DNA from: Noviherbaspirillum autotrophicum | Lineage (GTDB): Bacteria > Pseudomonadota > Gammaproteobacteria > Burkholderiales > Burkholderiaceae_D | NCBI RefSeq assembly: GCF_000818395.1 | Contig: NZ_JWJG01000028.1 | Coordinates: 1,022,726-1,086,725 of the forward strand | DNA length: 64,000 nt | Reading direction: 5' to 3' | In this document: positions 33,276 to 43,157 of the stretch, piece by piece | Layout of the letters: every line of letters starts with the position of its first letter | Position numbering within the stretch: position 1 is the first letter of the stretch | The notes under the pieces: generated by a model | The model's database searches: none | Seen by the model: the letters and a program-made list of their open reading frames with translations, nothing else | What the model was told of the DNA's origin: nothing | Program-made: the position numbers and the translations under genes

Positions 33276-34970
33276 ATGTTCGACTACGTGATTGTCGGCG
33301 GAGGATCCGCCGGCTGTGTGCTCGCATCCCGGCTGAGCGAAGATCCGGACGTAACGGTGTGCCTGCTGGAAGCCGGCCCGCCCGACACCCATCCGATGAT
33401 TCATATGCCGCTAGGCATATTGTGGATGATGCACAGCAAAGTGCTGAACTGGCATTTCCAGACCCGCAGCGAACCCGAACTCGGCGGACGCCAATTGTTC
33501 TGGCCGCGCGGGCGCACTCTGGGCGGATGCAGTTCGAGCAATGCCATGTGTTACATGCGCGGGCATCCTTTCGATTACGACACCTGGGCCAGCCTCGGCA
33601 ATCCGGGCTGGTCATTCAATGAAGTCCTCCCGTATTTCAAGCGCGCGCAAAACCAGGAGCGCGGCCCCTCCGAATTCCATGGAACGGGAGGGCTCCTCAA
33701 TGTCGCCGACGTCCGTTCGCCGAATGTGCTGTCGCGCGTCTTTGTCGAAGCAGGTCAGCAAGCCGGTCTTCCCTACAATGACGATTTCAACGGCCTCGAA
33801 CAGGAAGGCGTCGGCCTGTTCCAGCTGACCCAGAAGGATGGCCGCCGCTGCAGCAGCGCCCGCGCCTATCTGCAGCCGGCGCGCACGCGGCCGAATCTGG
33901 CCGTCATTACCGACGCCCATGCCAGCCGCGTGCTGTTCAACGGCACGCGCGCCATCGGTGTGGAATACCTGCAGCAAGGCCAGACCAAACAGGTGCGCGC
34001 GCACCGGGAGGTGATCCTGTCGGCTGGCGCGATCCAGAGTCCGCAGCTGCTGATGCTGTCGGGTGTGGGCGATGGCGCGGCGCTGCATGCCGCCGGCATC
34101 CCGGTATTGACGCACCTGGCAGGCGTGGGCAAGAACCTGCAGGATCACCTGGACGTCATCATCGTGCAAACCTGCACCAAGGCGGTGTCGTGGGGAATTA
34201 CCGGGCGCAATCTGTTGCGCGGCGCCTGGGATGCCTTCCGCTACATTACGGCCGGCAAGGGCATGTATACCAGTAACGGCGCCGAAGGCTGCGCCTTCGC
34301 CAAGAGCGCCCCGCACGAACCGGTGCCGGACCTGCAATTCCACTTCACGCCGCTGCGTCTGTCCTATCACGGCCGCAAGCTCGGCTTCCTGATGGGCGAT
34401 GGCTATTCGCTGCACGTCTGTAACCTGCGTCCGAAGAGCCGGGGCGAAATCCGACTTGCCAGCCGCGATGCACTCGCCAAGCCCGACATTTTCGCCAATT
34501 ACCTGACGGACCCGGATGACATCGAGCACATGGTCAAGGGCGTGAAGCTGGCACGCAAGATACTGGCCGCGCCCGCCTTCGATCCCTACCGCGGCCGCCA
34601 AATGGTGCCGGAAGCCGATTGCGTGAGCGACGACGATATCCGCCGCTTCATCCGGCAGCGCGCGGAGACCATCTATCATCCGGTCGGCACCTGCAAGATG
34701 GGCAACGATCCGCTGGCTGTGGTCGACGCCGAACTGCGCGTGCACGGCCTGCAGGGCTTGCGCGTAGTCGATGCATCGGTCATGCCGACGCTAGTTGGCG
34801 GCAACACCAACGCGCCGACGATCATGATCGCGGAAAAGGCGAGCGACCTGATCAAGCGCAGCCGCCTGGCGAAGACGGACATGTCGATTCCATGGGCCGA
34901 GGCGGAAACCGCGCGCATTCTGTCCCAGTACACGACGACACCGGCGGCGCCGACCACGCCCGCCGAGTGA
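33276..34970 (+). CDS. GMC-family FAD-dependent oxidoreductase
   Basis: A 564-aa flavoprotein of the glucose-methanol-choline family, closest in style to alcohol/choline dehydrogenases. The Rossmann FAD motif VIVGGGSAGCVLASRLSED is near the N-terminus, GMC signature 1 is in WPRGRTLGGCSSSN and signature 2 in SAGAIQSPQLLMLSGVG. The C-terminal active site has TIYHPVGTCKMG and the final VVDASVMPTLVGGNTNAPTIM. The substrate is probably a primary alcohol; with a fatty acyl-CoA reductase nearby, long-chain alcohols are plausible. AGGAGAC supports the ATG. Confidence 0.92.
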   Translation: MFDYVIVGGGSAGCVLASRLSEDPDVTVCLLEAGPPDTHPMIHMPLGILWMMHSKVLNWHFQTRSEPELGGRQLFWPRGRTLGGCSSSNAMCYMRGHPFDYDTWASLGNPGWSFNEVLPYFKRAQNQERGPSEFHGTGGLLNVADVRSPNVLSRVFVEAGQQAGLPYNDDFNGLEQEGVGLFQLTQKDGRRCSSARAYLQPARTRPNLAVITDAHASRVLFNGTRAIGVEYLQQGQTKQVRAHREVILSAGAIQSPQLLMLSGVGDGAALHAAGIPVLTHLAGVGKNLQDHLDVIIVQTCTKAVSWGITGRNLLRGAWDAFRYITAGKGMYTSNGAEGCAFAKSAPHEPVPDLQFHFTPLRLSYHGRKLGFLMGDGYSLHVCNLRPKSRGEIRLASRDALAKPDIFANYLTDPDDIEHMVKGVKLARKILAAPAFDPYRGRQMVPEADCVSDDDIRRFIRQRAETIYHPVGTCKMGNDPLAVVDAELRVHGLQGLRVVDASVMPTLVGGNTNAPTIMIAEKASDLIKRSRLAKTDMSIPWAEAETARILSQYTTTPAAPTTPAE

Positions 34971-35127
34971 TGCGCGGCTTCATGGGGCAGGCCTGCGCCG
35001 GGCACGGCTTGCCCGACAAACAAACCGGCGCTGTCCCAACACTGGCTATTGGTCAAAGTAGTTGCCTGACACGCTGATATGCTGGCCATATCCTCGTCAG
35101 CCAGGCCGACCATTCGCCAGCGTCTCC

Positions 35128-37872
35128 ATGAACCAGCTGTCGCTTCCCTCTCGCGGTCATGTTGTGCCCACGGGCGTGGCGGCTGCGGCTATCGCGCTCA
35201 ATGCCACCAAGTTCCAGCCTCCGGTTGCGAACCAGTGCAGCGTGGCGCGCGAACTGCTGCTGGCGCGCCTGGAACGGCAAGCCGATTTTCACCTGGCGGT
35301 CCTGCTGGCGCCGGCAGGATATGGCAAGACCACGCTGATGGGGCAGTGGATGAATCGCCTCCAGCAACGGCGATGCCACGCAAGCTGGCTGACCCTGGAC
35401 CACGCGGATAACGACCCGGCCCGCCTGATGTGCTATCTGTACGGCGCGCTGCATCCCTGGATGCAGGCTGTCGCGCCCGGCTCGGCTGAAGTGGCGCTGC
35501 TGGCGTTGTCGGACTGGATGTCGGTGCTGGACCGGGTCGGGCCGGATACCGAGCCGCTCACCCTTTTTCTCGACGAATTCGAGCAATTGACGAGCGCTTC
35601 TTCGATGCGCGTCGTCAAGCTGCTGGTCGAGCGCCTGCCGCGTCAGGTGCGGCTGGTGATCGGCAGCCGCGACAAGCCCGCGCTCGGCCTGGAACGCTAT
35701 CGCGTGCGCGGTGAGTTGCTGGAGTTGACGGTCGCCGACCTGCGCTTCGATAGTGCCGAAACCGCACGCTTTCTCAGCGGCCGCGTCGCCGACCCGATCG
35801 GCAGCTGGACCATCGAAAAAATCCAGGCCGTCACCGCTGGCTGGCCGGCCGCATTGCAGCTTACCGCGCTGGCTATCCGTAACGGCAGCGACCTGGAACG
35901 CTATGCGCACGACCTGTCCGGCAGTCTGGCGCATATCGCCGACTACCTGGCCGACGATGTGCTGAACGCCCAATCGTCCGAGGTCAGGGCGTTTTTGCTG
36001 GAAACCTGCGCCCTGCCCCGGCTCTGCGCGGACGTATGCGACGTCGCAACCGGACGCAGCGATGCCCGCTACATGCTGCAGTACCTTGAACGGCATGGCT
36101 TGTTTACCACGCCGGTGGACAACAGCGGCAACTGGTACCGCTACCACCCCTTGTTCGCCGAGTTCCTGCGGGGCCAGCAGGCGCTTGCGCTCCCGCCACA
36201 GAAGGTGCGGGATTTGCACCGGAGCGCCGCCCGCTGGTTCGCCCGCCACGGCGCCACGATCGAAGCGGTCGACTTGTGGCTTCTGGCCGGCGACCATGCC
36301 GCCGCCATGCGCGAGATGACTAGCTGCGCGCGGGAGCTGGTGATGCAGGCGCAGTTCGGCATCATCCTGCGCTGGCTTGATCGCCTCAGCGATGAAGCGA
36401 TCGACGATGCCAGCCCGGAACTGATGCTGGCGGCGGCCTGGGCCTGCGGCTTCACCCATCAGGCGCAGGCTGCGCTGCGCTGGCTCGATCGCCTCGCGCC
36501 AGCCCTCGGCGCCGCCAGCGGCACGTTGCACGATGAATGGACCGCGCTGCGATCGATCCTGATGGCGCTGTGCGGCGATACCCGCGCCGCGCTCGCCCAT
36601 GGGCTGGCGCAATGGAAAAAAATCGACGCGGGCCACCGATTTGCCGCCGGCGCACTGGCCAACGTGATTTCCTACTGCCTCATGCTCGAGGGCGATTTTG
36701 CCCGCGCGCGGACATTCTCCGAGCATGCACGGCGCTGTAATGAAGAAATCGGCAGCGCGCTTGGCCTCGGCTATGCGATGGCGCTTTCCGGCCTGATCGA
36801 GGCAATCCAGGGCAACCTCGAGCGCGCGCTGGAGCAATGCCGGGAAGTGGGAAAAATGGCCTCGCTCAGATTGCGCCAGCCCTGGTTCGACCCCAGCCAC
36901 GTCAATGTCGCATCGGTCGGCTTGATCGCCGGCGTACTGTACGAAAAGGACTGTCTCGACGAAGCCGAGGAACTGCTGCGGCGCTATCTTCCGCTGATCG
37001 CGCACCAGCCCTCGCTCGACATGCAATTGTTCAGTTACCTCGTGAAGACGCGCGTCAAGGCGGCACAAGGCGACATCGAAGCCGCGCTTGCCACGCTGGA
37101 CGAGGCGGCAAGCCATTGCGCAGCCTGGCCGGCATCGCGCGCGCTGCACGTCATCGAATGGGAGCGGGTACACCTCGGCCTGTCCACGGGCCAGGCCGAG
37201 GCAGCTCTGGCGCACGCCGCCGGCCTGGAACGCATGGCTACCTGCACCACCGGCGGGCACGGCCATTCGTATGTGGAAGAATTGTTCGGCGCCGGCATCG
37301 AGACGATCCGCTGCGCCATTGCACGCGGCGACGTGCGGCAGGCGACGCAGCGGCTGGAGCATGAAATCGCGTGTGCGAAAGTGCAAGGTCGGCGCTGGCG
37401 CCTGCTAAAGCTGGCGCTGCTGCAGGTGCTTGCCCTCGACGCCGCCGGCGCATGTCAGGCGGCCCATGTTGCGCTGGTGAAGGCATTGCAACTGGGGGCG
37501 GCCATCGGTGCGCGCCGCAGCTTCGCTGAAAACGGCGCGCGCATTGGCGCCATGCTGTCGGCGCTGCCGCCGCAGTTGTTTGCAGCCCTGCCCGACGCCG
37601 ATGCCGTCACGGCGTACTGGCGCGATCTGCGCGGCCAAGCGCCTTGCGTCTTGCAACCGGCAACCGGGGCCAACCTGGTCTTGAGCGAACGCGAGCGCGC
37701 CATCTTGCAATTGCTCGCGACCGGCATGGGCAACGAGCAGCTCGCCCGGGCCGTTTTCCTCTCCGTCAATACAGTTAAATGGCATGTCCGCCGCATCCTG
37801 GAAAAACTGGATGCTCGCAACCGCAGCGAAGCGGTTTTCATTGCCCGCAACCGCGGCCTGATCGACACTTGA
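35128..37872 (+). CDS. MalT/AlkS-like LuxR-family regulator 1
   Basis: A 914-aa STAND-type ATP-dependent regulator. The Walker A motif is APAGYGKTT with Lys67, and the Walker B-like motif is LFLDEFEQL. A long helical TPR-like sensor region occupies about 400-830. The C-terminal LuxR helix-turn-helix reads LSERERAILQLLATGMGNEQLARAVFL and then VNTVKWHVRRIL. MalT and the alkane regulator AlkS share this layout. The neighbouring fatty acyl-CoA reductase and wax ester genes fit a lipid or alkane signal. The ATG at 35128 was chosen over a longer frame because residues after it match the family start. Confidence 0.9.
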   Translation: MNQLSLPSRGHVVPTGVAAAAIALNATKFQPPVANQCSVARELLLARLERQADFHLAVLLAPAGYGKTTLMGQWMNRLQQRRCHASWLTLDHADNDPARLMCYLYGALHPWMQAVAPGSAEVALLALSDWMSVLDRVGPDTEPLTLFLDEFEQLTSASSMRVVKLLVERLPRQVRLVIGSRDKPALGLERYRVRGELLELTVADLRFDSAETARFLSGRVADPIGSWTIEKIQAVTAGWPAALQLTALAIRNGSDLERYAHDLSGSLAHIADYLADDVLNAQSSEVRAFLLETCALPRLCADVCDVATGRSDARYMLQYLERHGLFTTPVDNSGNWYRYHPLFAEFLRGQQALALPPQKVRDLHRSAARWFARHGATIEAVDLWLLAGDHAAAMREMTSCARELVMQAQFGIILRWLDRLSDEAIDDASPELMLAAAWACGFTHQAQAALRWLDRLAPALGAASGTLHDEWTALRSILMALCGDTRAALAHGLAQWKKIDAGHRFAAGALANVISYCLMLEGDFARARTFSEHARRCNEEIGSALGLGYAMALSGLIEAIQGNLERALEQCREVGKMASLRLRQPWFDPSHVNVASVGLIAGVLYEKDCLDEAEELLRRYLPLIAHQPSLDMQLFSYLVKTRVKAAQGDIEAALATLDEAASHCAAWPASRALHVIEWERVHLGLSTGQAEAALAHAAGLERMATCTTGGHGHSYVEELFGAGIETIRCAIARGDVRQATQRLEHEIACAKVQGRRWRLLKLALLQVLALDAAGACQAAHVALVKALQLGAAIGARRSFAENGARIGAMLSALPPQLFAALPDADAVTAYWRDLRGQAPCVLQPATGANLVLSERERAILQLLATGMGNEQLARAVFLSVNTVKWHVRRILEKLDARNRSEAVFIARNRGLIDT

Positions 37873-37911
37873 AACACTTCGCCGCTCGCTGGAAAAGGCG
37901 GTGCGGTATTC

Positions 37912-40311
37912 CTATGGCACGGCAAAGCCTTCCGGCGCATCACCCTTCTGATAGCGCTCCCACATGTGCATATAGGCGGCCTCGATGTGGCGGCAAAACC
38001 GCGCAGTATCGAACAGCGGAAAGCTGGCGCGATTGGCCGCGAGGCGTGCCTTGATCTCCGCCAGGCGCGACGGCGAGGCGGCCAGCCGCAGCGCCAGCTC
38101 TTCATACTGTTCCAGGCTTTTCGCCACCAACTCCGGCAAGCCGATTGCGTGCAGCAGGCTGCTCGCCACGCGCCCGGCAAAGGACTGCCCGAGGCAGGTA
38201 AGCACCGGCAACCCCGCCCACAGGGCATCGCTTGCCGTGGTATGCGCATTTACCGGCAAGGTGTCCAGGAACAAGTCGCCCAGCTTCATGCGCGCCAGAT
38301 GCTCGCCCTGGTTCATCCTGTTCGCAAACACCAGTCGTCCGGGGTCCACGTCGCGCGCCGCCGCTTCGCGGCGCAGGCTGGCCGATGCCGTGCGATTGTC
38401 TTCGAGCAGCCATAGCACGCTGCCCGGCACCTGTTGCAGCAGGCGCATCCAGATATCGAATATCGCCGGCGTGATCTTGTAGCAGTTATTAAATGAGCAG
38501 AACACAAAACCGGACTCGGGCAATGCCACCTGCCCGCGCCCCGGCACCTGTTGCACGATGCTGCGCTTGGAGTCGGTCGCCTGGTAGGAATCGGGCAGGT
38601 ACACCACCTTTTCCGAATAGTGCTGCCGTTCCTCCTCCGGGATGACATGCCGATCGGCGAGAATGTAGTCGATGTAGTCCGCTCCCATGGTGCCGGGGTA
38701 GCCGAGGTAGTTGACCTGGATGGGAGCGGCGCGCTGCGCGAGAATGCCGGTCCGATTACCGAAAGTGAACCCCTTCAGGTCGACGGCGATATCGATTTCC
38801 TGCTCGCGAAGAAGCTGCGCGACTTCGATGTCGCTCTTCTCCCGCACGTCGAAAAATCGATCGAAGGCGCGCTGCAGGCGGCCGCGCATCTCGTCATGGA
38901 CATCCTGGCCGAAAGAGACGGCGCATACCTCGAAGCGCCGCCGATCATGAGCCTCGAACAATCCCGCCATCAGATAGGCAGTCGCATGGTTATGGAAATC
39001 GGCGGACAGGTAGGCAATGCGAATTTTGTCGTGCCGGTGCCGTGCTCCCGGCCGGGGCGAAGCGGCACGCCCGGGAAACAGGTCGGCGGCGTAAATTTGC
39101 GCACAGCGCTTCTGGTCGGCAGGCGAATCCGACGCATTAAGCAATGAAAATGGCGTGGCGGCCCTCTTCCCGGCCCGCACCATTTGAACGAGCCGTTCCT
39201 TGAGTTGCGCATACTGCGCCCAGCTGCAGCAGCGCAGCAGGCAGGAAAACAGGCTCCCAAGCACATAGTCTTCGTCCGGCGCGAGCTGCAGCAGCCGGGC
39301 ATACGCATGTGCCGCCTGCTCGAACATCCCCGACACAAACAGAATGGCGCCATAGTTCTGAAGCGCTTCCCTGAAATTCGGATTGGAGCGCAATGCCCGT
39401 TCATAGCTGGCCAGTGCGTCTTCAAACCGGTGCAGATTCCGCAAGGCGTTGCCGCGGTTATTATGCGCATCGGCAAAATCGGGCTTCAATGCCAGTGCCC
39501 TGTTACAGCTGGCAAGCGCTTCCGTATTCCTGTTCAGCGAAGTCAGTGCAATCGCGCGATTATTGAGCGCATCGGTAAAGTCGGACTGCTGCGCAAGTGC
39601 GCGTTCATAACTGGCGAGAGCCTCGTCATAGTTGCCCAGTGCCGCCAATGCCAGGCCGCGATTGTTGAGTACCTCGGGATTGTCCGGATTCAGCGCAAGC
39701 ACGCGCTCGAAGTCTGTAATCGCTTCTTGATACCGATGCAACAGGAGTAGCGCCGTTCCCCGGTTTTGCAAAAGGGCTGCATCATCCGGTTTGATTTTCA
39801 GCGCGCGCTCGCACGCCCTTAGCGCTTCATCGTGCCAGTTCAGGCCGAGCAATGCATTGGCGAGGTTGTAGTGCAGCTCGATTGCTTCGGGCCTGAGTTG
39901 CAGCGCGCGGTTGTAGCATCCCAGCGCCTCGACATGGCGGCCCAGCTGCAGCAAGCCCATCGCCAGGTTGCTCATTGCCGGGACCTGGCACCCGTCAATT
40001 TCCACCGCCTGGCCGATCAGCTCCACGCCTGCCTGGGTCTGCCCCTGCTGCAATGCGATCAGCCCCAGGTAGTGCAGGGCATCGGCATGCCGGGGATGCA
40101 GGCGCAGGATGTCGCGGTAAATCGCTTGCGCCGGCATCAGCGCGCCCTTTTTATGCAGCGATACCGCTTCCTTCAGCCGCTCGTCGATATCCGGGGCGGC
40201 ATGCCGGCCGTCCTGCGCCGCAGAAGACGATGCGGCGGGCGCGGATCCGTCCGGCGTACGCGGCAGCCGCTTCTGCTTGATAAACATGGCGAGAATATTC
40301 GCCAATGGCAT
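37912..40311 (-). CDS. TPR plus GT41 O-GlcNAc transferase-like protein
   Basis: A 799-aa SPINDLY/OGT-type protein. About nine TPR units fill residues 45-370 (repeated NNRGxALxxLxRxxEALASYxRALA forms). The GT41 catalytic region follows: RIAYLSADFHNHATAYLM, DLKGFTFGNRTGILAQRAAP, VNYLGYPGTMGADYIDYI, FCSFNNCYKITP and the C-terminal DALWAGLPVLTCLGQSFAGRV. Such enzymes transfer sugar from a UDP- or GDP-sugar to proteins. It is last in a minus-strand run after the fatty acyl-CoA reductase (58-bp gap), which is an unusual partner. The start has GGGATGGGAAG before the ATG. Confidence 0.92.
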   Translation of the reverse strand: MPLANILAMFIKQKRLPRTPDGSAPAASSSAAQDGRHAAPDIDERLKEAVSLHKKGALMPAQAIYRDILRLHPRHADALHYLGLIALQQGQTQAGVELIGQAVEIDGCQVPAMSNLAMGLLQLGRHVEALGCYNRALQLRPEAIELHYNLANALLGLNWHDEALRACERALKIKPDDAALLQNRGTALLLLHRYQEAITDFERVLALNPDNPEVLNNRGLALAALGNYDEALASYERALAQQSDFTDALNNRAIALTSLNRNTEALASCNRALALKPDFADAHNNRGNALRNLHRFEDALASYERALRSNPNFREALQNYGAILFVSGMFEQAAHAYARLLQLAPDEDYVLGSLFSCLLRCCSWAQYAQLKERLVQMVRAGKRAATPFSLLNASDSPADQKRCAQIYAADLFPGRAASPRPGARHRHDKIRIAYLSADFHNHATAYLMAGLFEAHDRRRFEVCAVSFGQDVHDEMRGRLQRAFDRFFDVREKSDIEVAQLLREQEIDIAVDLKGFTFGNRTGILAQRAAPIQVNYLGYPGTMGADYIDYILADRHVIPEEERQHYSEKVVYLPDSYQATDSKRSIVQQVPGRGQVALPESGFVFCSFNNCYKITPAIFDIWMRLLQQVPGSVLWLLEDNRTASASLRREAAARDVDPGRLVFANRMNQGEHLARMKLGDLFLDTLPVNAHTTASDALWAGLPVLTCLGQSFAGRVASSLLHAIGLPELVAKSLEQYEELALRLAASPSRLAEIKARLAANRASFPLFDTARFCRHIEAAYMHMWERYQKGDAPEGFAVP

Positions 40312-40369
40312 CTTCCCATCCCTTTCTGAAAACGTTCAATTGCACGCTGCGTTCGTTTCCCGGATACGC

Positions 40370-41908
40370 TTACCGCGCCACCTGCGGCGCGGGCACGACC
40401 GCGCTCACCGGCGCGCTGGCCGCAGCGGCTTCCCTGCGCCGCAACGCATACCGGTTCAGCCCTGCCATGTGGATGCGGCACAAATAATCAGGCCAGTTGA
40501 TCAGGCGGGCGTCCACGGGAAAAAGGAATCCGTCTTGCGCATTGAAGCGCTGCGCCAACGCGAGCAGCTGCGAGTTATGGAAACGGTAGCGCGGCTGGGT
40601 ATAAAAAGAGAACGTGATGGCCAGCATGCGCGTGGTGCGCAACGCTTCCAGCGATCTCGACGCGCCTCCGGCGCCGAGCAGGCGCTGCAGCGCGCTGCGA
40701 ACGCTGACAACCGCGCCCATCGCACCCATCATCAGACGGAACGACGCGTTGTTCACCACGCGGAAATCATGTTTCGGTTCGTTATAGAACAAGCGGTCGT
40801 ATGCGCGCCAGTTCCGCTTCGATTCCCCTTCCAGCAGACGGATTACCTCGCCCATCAGGATCGGATTGCTCGACCCGCTGCAGCATTGATAGATGCGATG
40901 CGGCCCTGGATCGGCGATGGCTTCCGCAGTCGCCAGCAGTATGCTGTTTGCGACCAGATCGGCGGGAATGATATCGATGACCTCGTCGGTCTTCGCCGGG
41001 AAGAAGCTGGTTTTCCCGCGCGCATAGGCCAGAATGATCGCATCGGCCACCTTGACGCCTTCAATCCATCCCGGCGCCGGCTCCTGCAGCACGCTCTCAA
41101 TGATGGAGGGGCGCAGGATGCTGAGCGGGCGGCCGTGCATGCCGCGCATGGCAAGCTGTTCGCCCATCCATTTCGTGAACGTGTAGGTATCGTTCCAGCC
41201 GTAGCGGTTGGACTCGGCGATACCCAGCTCGGTCAAACGCCGCTCCAGCAGCTTGGGATCACGCACGGCGGCCTTGATACGCTCGATTTTCTTCTGCAGT
41301 TTGCCGATCAGCGCGTCGACATCATAGTACCCGTCACGATGGCGGGGAATCGCTGCACCGGCCGGGTTGACGATCTGCTCGCGCATCTCGCCCCGGTTGT
41401 ATCCGTTGACGTAACAGGTGGATACCTGGATGAGAGGGGCATTCGCTGCGCGCGCCAGAGCGGTAAGGTGGTGCAGGCTCATGGTATTGATCGCCAGCGC
41501 CTGATCGAGCGGCTCGCGGAAATTCACGCTGGCGGCGGCATTGATGATCACGTCGACCCGCCCAGCCAGTTCCACGAACTTGCTTGCTGGAAGGCCGAAT
41601 CCGGGCTCCGTCACTTCGCCCGTGAGGCATTCCACCTTGTCGATAAAAAAGCGTTCCAGGAAATCGGGTTGCTCCGCCCGCAACCTGTCAAACACGGACG
41701 AGGTCGCGATCTCCCGCTCAAAGCGTTCACGGGCGCCGTCGCAGCCGCGGCCGCCGCGAATGAGCAGGATCAGCCGGTCGACGTCGGGCACCGCGCGAAC
41801 CAGTTTTTCCAACACCACCTTCGCCAGAAAGCCGGTTGTCCCCGTCAACAAAATGCGCTTGCCGGACAAGGCCGCCCGTACGCTCAAATTTTGTACTGGT
41901 TGTGTCAT
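40370..41908 (-). CDS. Fatty acyl-CoA reductase (alcohol-forming type)
   Basis: A 512-aa NAD(P)-binding male-sterility-type reductase, expected to reduce long-chain acyl-CoA to a fatty aldehyde or alcohol. The Rossmann motif TGTTGFL is at residues 22-28, VDVIINAAASVNF follows, and the catalytic Tyr-Lys pair is in YTFTKWMGEQLA. The C-terminal FAR domain continues to the end. Together with the wax ester synthase at 44546 it would supply the alcohol half of wax esters. The ATG at 41908 is preferred over the longer frame to 41974, which has no family similarity in the added part. Confidence 0.93.
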   Translation of the reverse strand: MTQPVQNLSVRAALSGKRILLTGTTGFLAKVVLEKLVRAVPDVDRLILLIRGGRGCDGARERFEREIATSSVFDRLRAEQPDFLERFFIDKVECLTGEVTEPGFGLPASKFVELAGRVDVIINAAASVNFREPLDQALAINTMSLHHLTALARAANAPLIQVSTCYVNGYNRGEMREQIVNPAGAAIPRHRDGYYDVDALIGKLQKKIERIKAAVRDPKLLERRLTELGIAESNRYGWNDTYTFTKWMGEQLAMRGMHGRPLSILRPSIIESVLQEPAPGWIEGVKVADAIILAYARGKTSFFPAKTDEVIDIIPADLVANSILLATAEAIADPGPHRIYQCCSGSSNPILMGEVIRLLEGESKRNWRAYDRLFYNEPKHDFRVVNNASFRLMMGAMGAVVSVRSALQRLLGAGGASRSLEALRTTRMLAITFSFYTQPRYRFHNSQLLALAQRFNAQDGFLFPVDARLINWPDYLCRIHMAGLNRYALRRREAAAASAPVSAVVPAPQVAR

Positions 41909-41975
41909 CTTTTTTCTCTCAATCGGACAGGTAGCCCGGCCGGTGGCCACGGCCGGCATTGCTGACGCGTGCAAA

Positions 41976-42995
41976 TCAAATGATGCGCGTCAGGCGGAAC
42001 AGGGCAAACATCGCAAAGCCTGGCATGGCGTTGCGGTGGCAGCAGTACGTCTTTTCGACCGTGCCCTGGAAGCGCGATTTGGCGAATTCCAGTCCCTTGA
42101 AGTTGTACAAAAAATCCATGCGTTCACGAATCACCGACATCACGCGGCGCAACAGCCGCGACTCCTGCGGTTCGACAGTCTCCGCTAGCATCAGCGGCAC
42201 CAGGCCCAGATCGATGTACGCGACACCTTCTTCCTTGAAGACTTCCATCGCATGCGCCATCAGGGCATACCACAAGCCCTGCTTGAAGTTGGCGGACGAC
42301 CTGGAGATGTTCGGAACATAGCTGACCAGCTTGCCGTCGCGGTAGATCGGATCGAAGAAGACGAACCCGACTGCCTTCCCGCCCAGGTAGGCGTAGAAAT
42401 AGCGCGTGCCCTCCCGAAAATCGATCAGCATTGGCCGGATCAGGAAACGGATTTCATTGTTCTTGCAGCGGCGGGTACGGATCCAGGCTTCCGAGATTTT
42501 CCGGACGTCATGATCGAAACCGCCTTCGCGTATCACGATCCCCTGATTGCGGGCCTGGTTAATCGCGGTGCGGATGATCTGTTTCTTCGCGCCGCGCAGC
42601 GACCAGTGCGCCAGGTCGATCTTCGATTCGCTGCCGAACTGCGTGCCGTAGTACCCGTAGCGATAATGAAGATGATCGACCACTGCCTTGCTGACCTGTA
42701 CGAACACCGCGTCGGGAAACTCGGCAAGAAAGCGGTCCAGCATCAGCTCGCGATGCTTCGGGTGGCACACCGGATCGGCGAGTGCGAACCGCACGCCGTA
42801 ATGCCGGGCATAGGCGATGTATCCGATTCCCGGCATATCGAAATACGCCAGGTCCGGTTGCATCGTCGAAAACGCCATCGAATGCGAGCCGAACTGTTTC
42901 AGGCACGCGCTACGGCGTGCGATGTCTATATGTGTGACGCCAGTGGCAATAGGCCTATCCAGCGCAAAAGCCTGATCAGTCAAGTCGACCTCCAT
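41976..42995 (-). CDS. DUF2156 / LPG-synthase C-terminal-type acyl(aminoacyl)transferase
   Basis: A protein of about 339 aa like the soluble GNAT-fold C-terminal domain of lysylphosphatidylglycerol synthase (DUF2156). Diagnostic stretches are GSHSMAFSTMQPDLAYFDM, GVRFALADPVCHP, LRGAKKQIIRTAINQAR and YIDLGLVPLML. The membrane flippase half is absent. A longer frame opens with GTG at 43094; the ATG at 42995 fits the domain better, although neither has a strong ribosome-binding site. It lies 67 bp before the acyl-CoA reductase and may work on the same lipid pathway, for instance as an acyl- or aminoacyl-transferase. Confidence 0.8.
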   Translation of the reverse strand: MEVDLTDQAFALDRPIATGVTHIDIARRSACLKQFGSHSMAFSTMQPDLAYFDMPGIGYIAYARHYGVRFALADPVCHPKHRELMLDRFLAEFPDAVFVQVSKAVVDHLHYRYGYYGTQFGSESKIDLAHWSLRGAKKQIIRTAINQARNQGIVIREGGFDHDVRKISEAWIRTRRCKNNEIRFLIRPMLIDFREGTRYFYAYLGGKAVGFVFFDPIYRDGKLVSYVPNISRSSANFKQGLWYALMAHAMEVFKEEGVAYIDLGLVPLMLAETVEPQESRLLRRVMSVIRERMDFLYNFKGLEFAKSRFQGTVEKTYCCHRNAMPGFAMFALFRLTRII

Positions 42996-43157
42996 ATATG
43001 CGGCAAGCTGGCATCGAAAAGCGGTGCGCGCGTTTGCGACGGGCCGAACAGGAAATCGACTCAGGCCGTTTGCAAAACTCCTTCTGCCGTACACGCGTCA
43101 TGCAGGGGCCTGCAATGCGCATACGGCTGGACTAGCGCCATACCCCGTTTCGTTGCT

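Noticed and set aside
35053-37386. A 777-codon open frame antisense to the MalT-type regulator gene
   Set aside because: Low-complexity, His/Gln/Gly/Arg-rich translation with no family resemblance; it is a GC-rich shadow of a well-supported gene.
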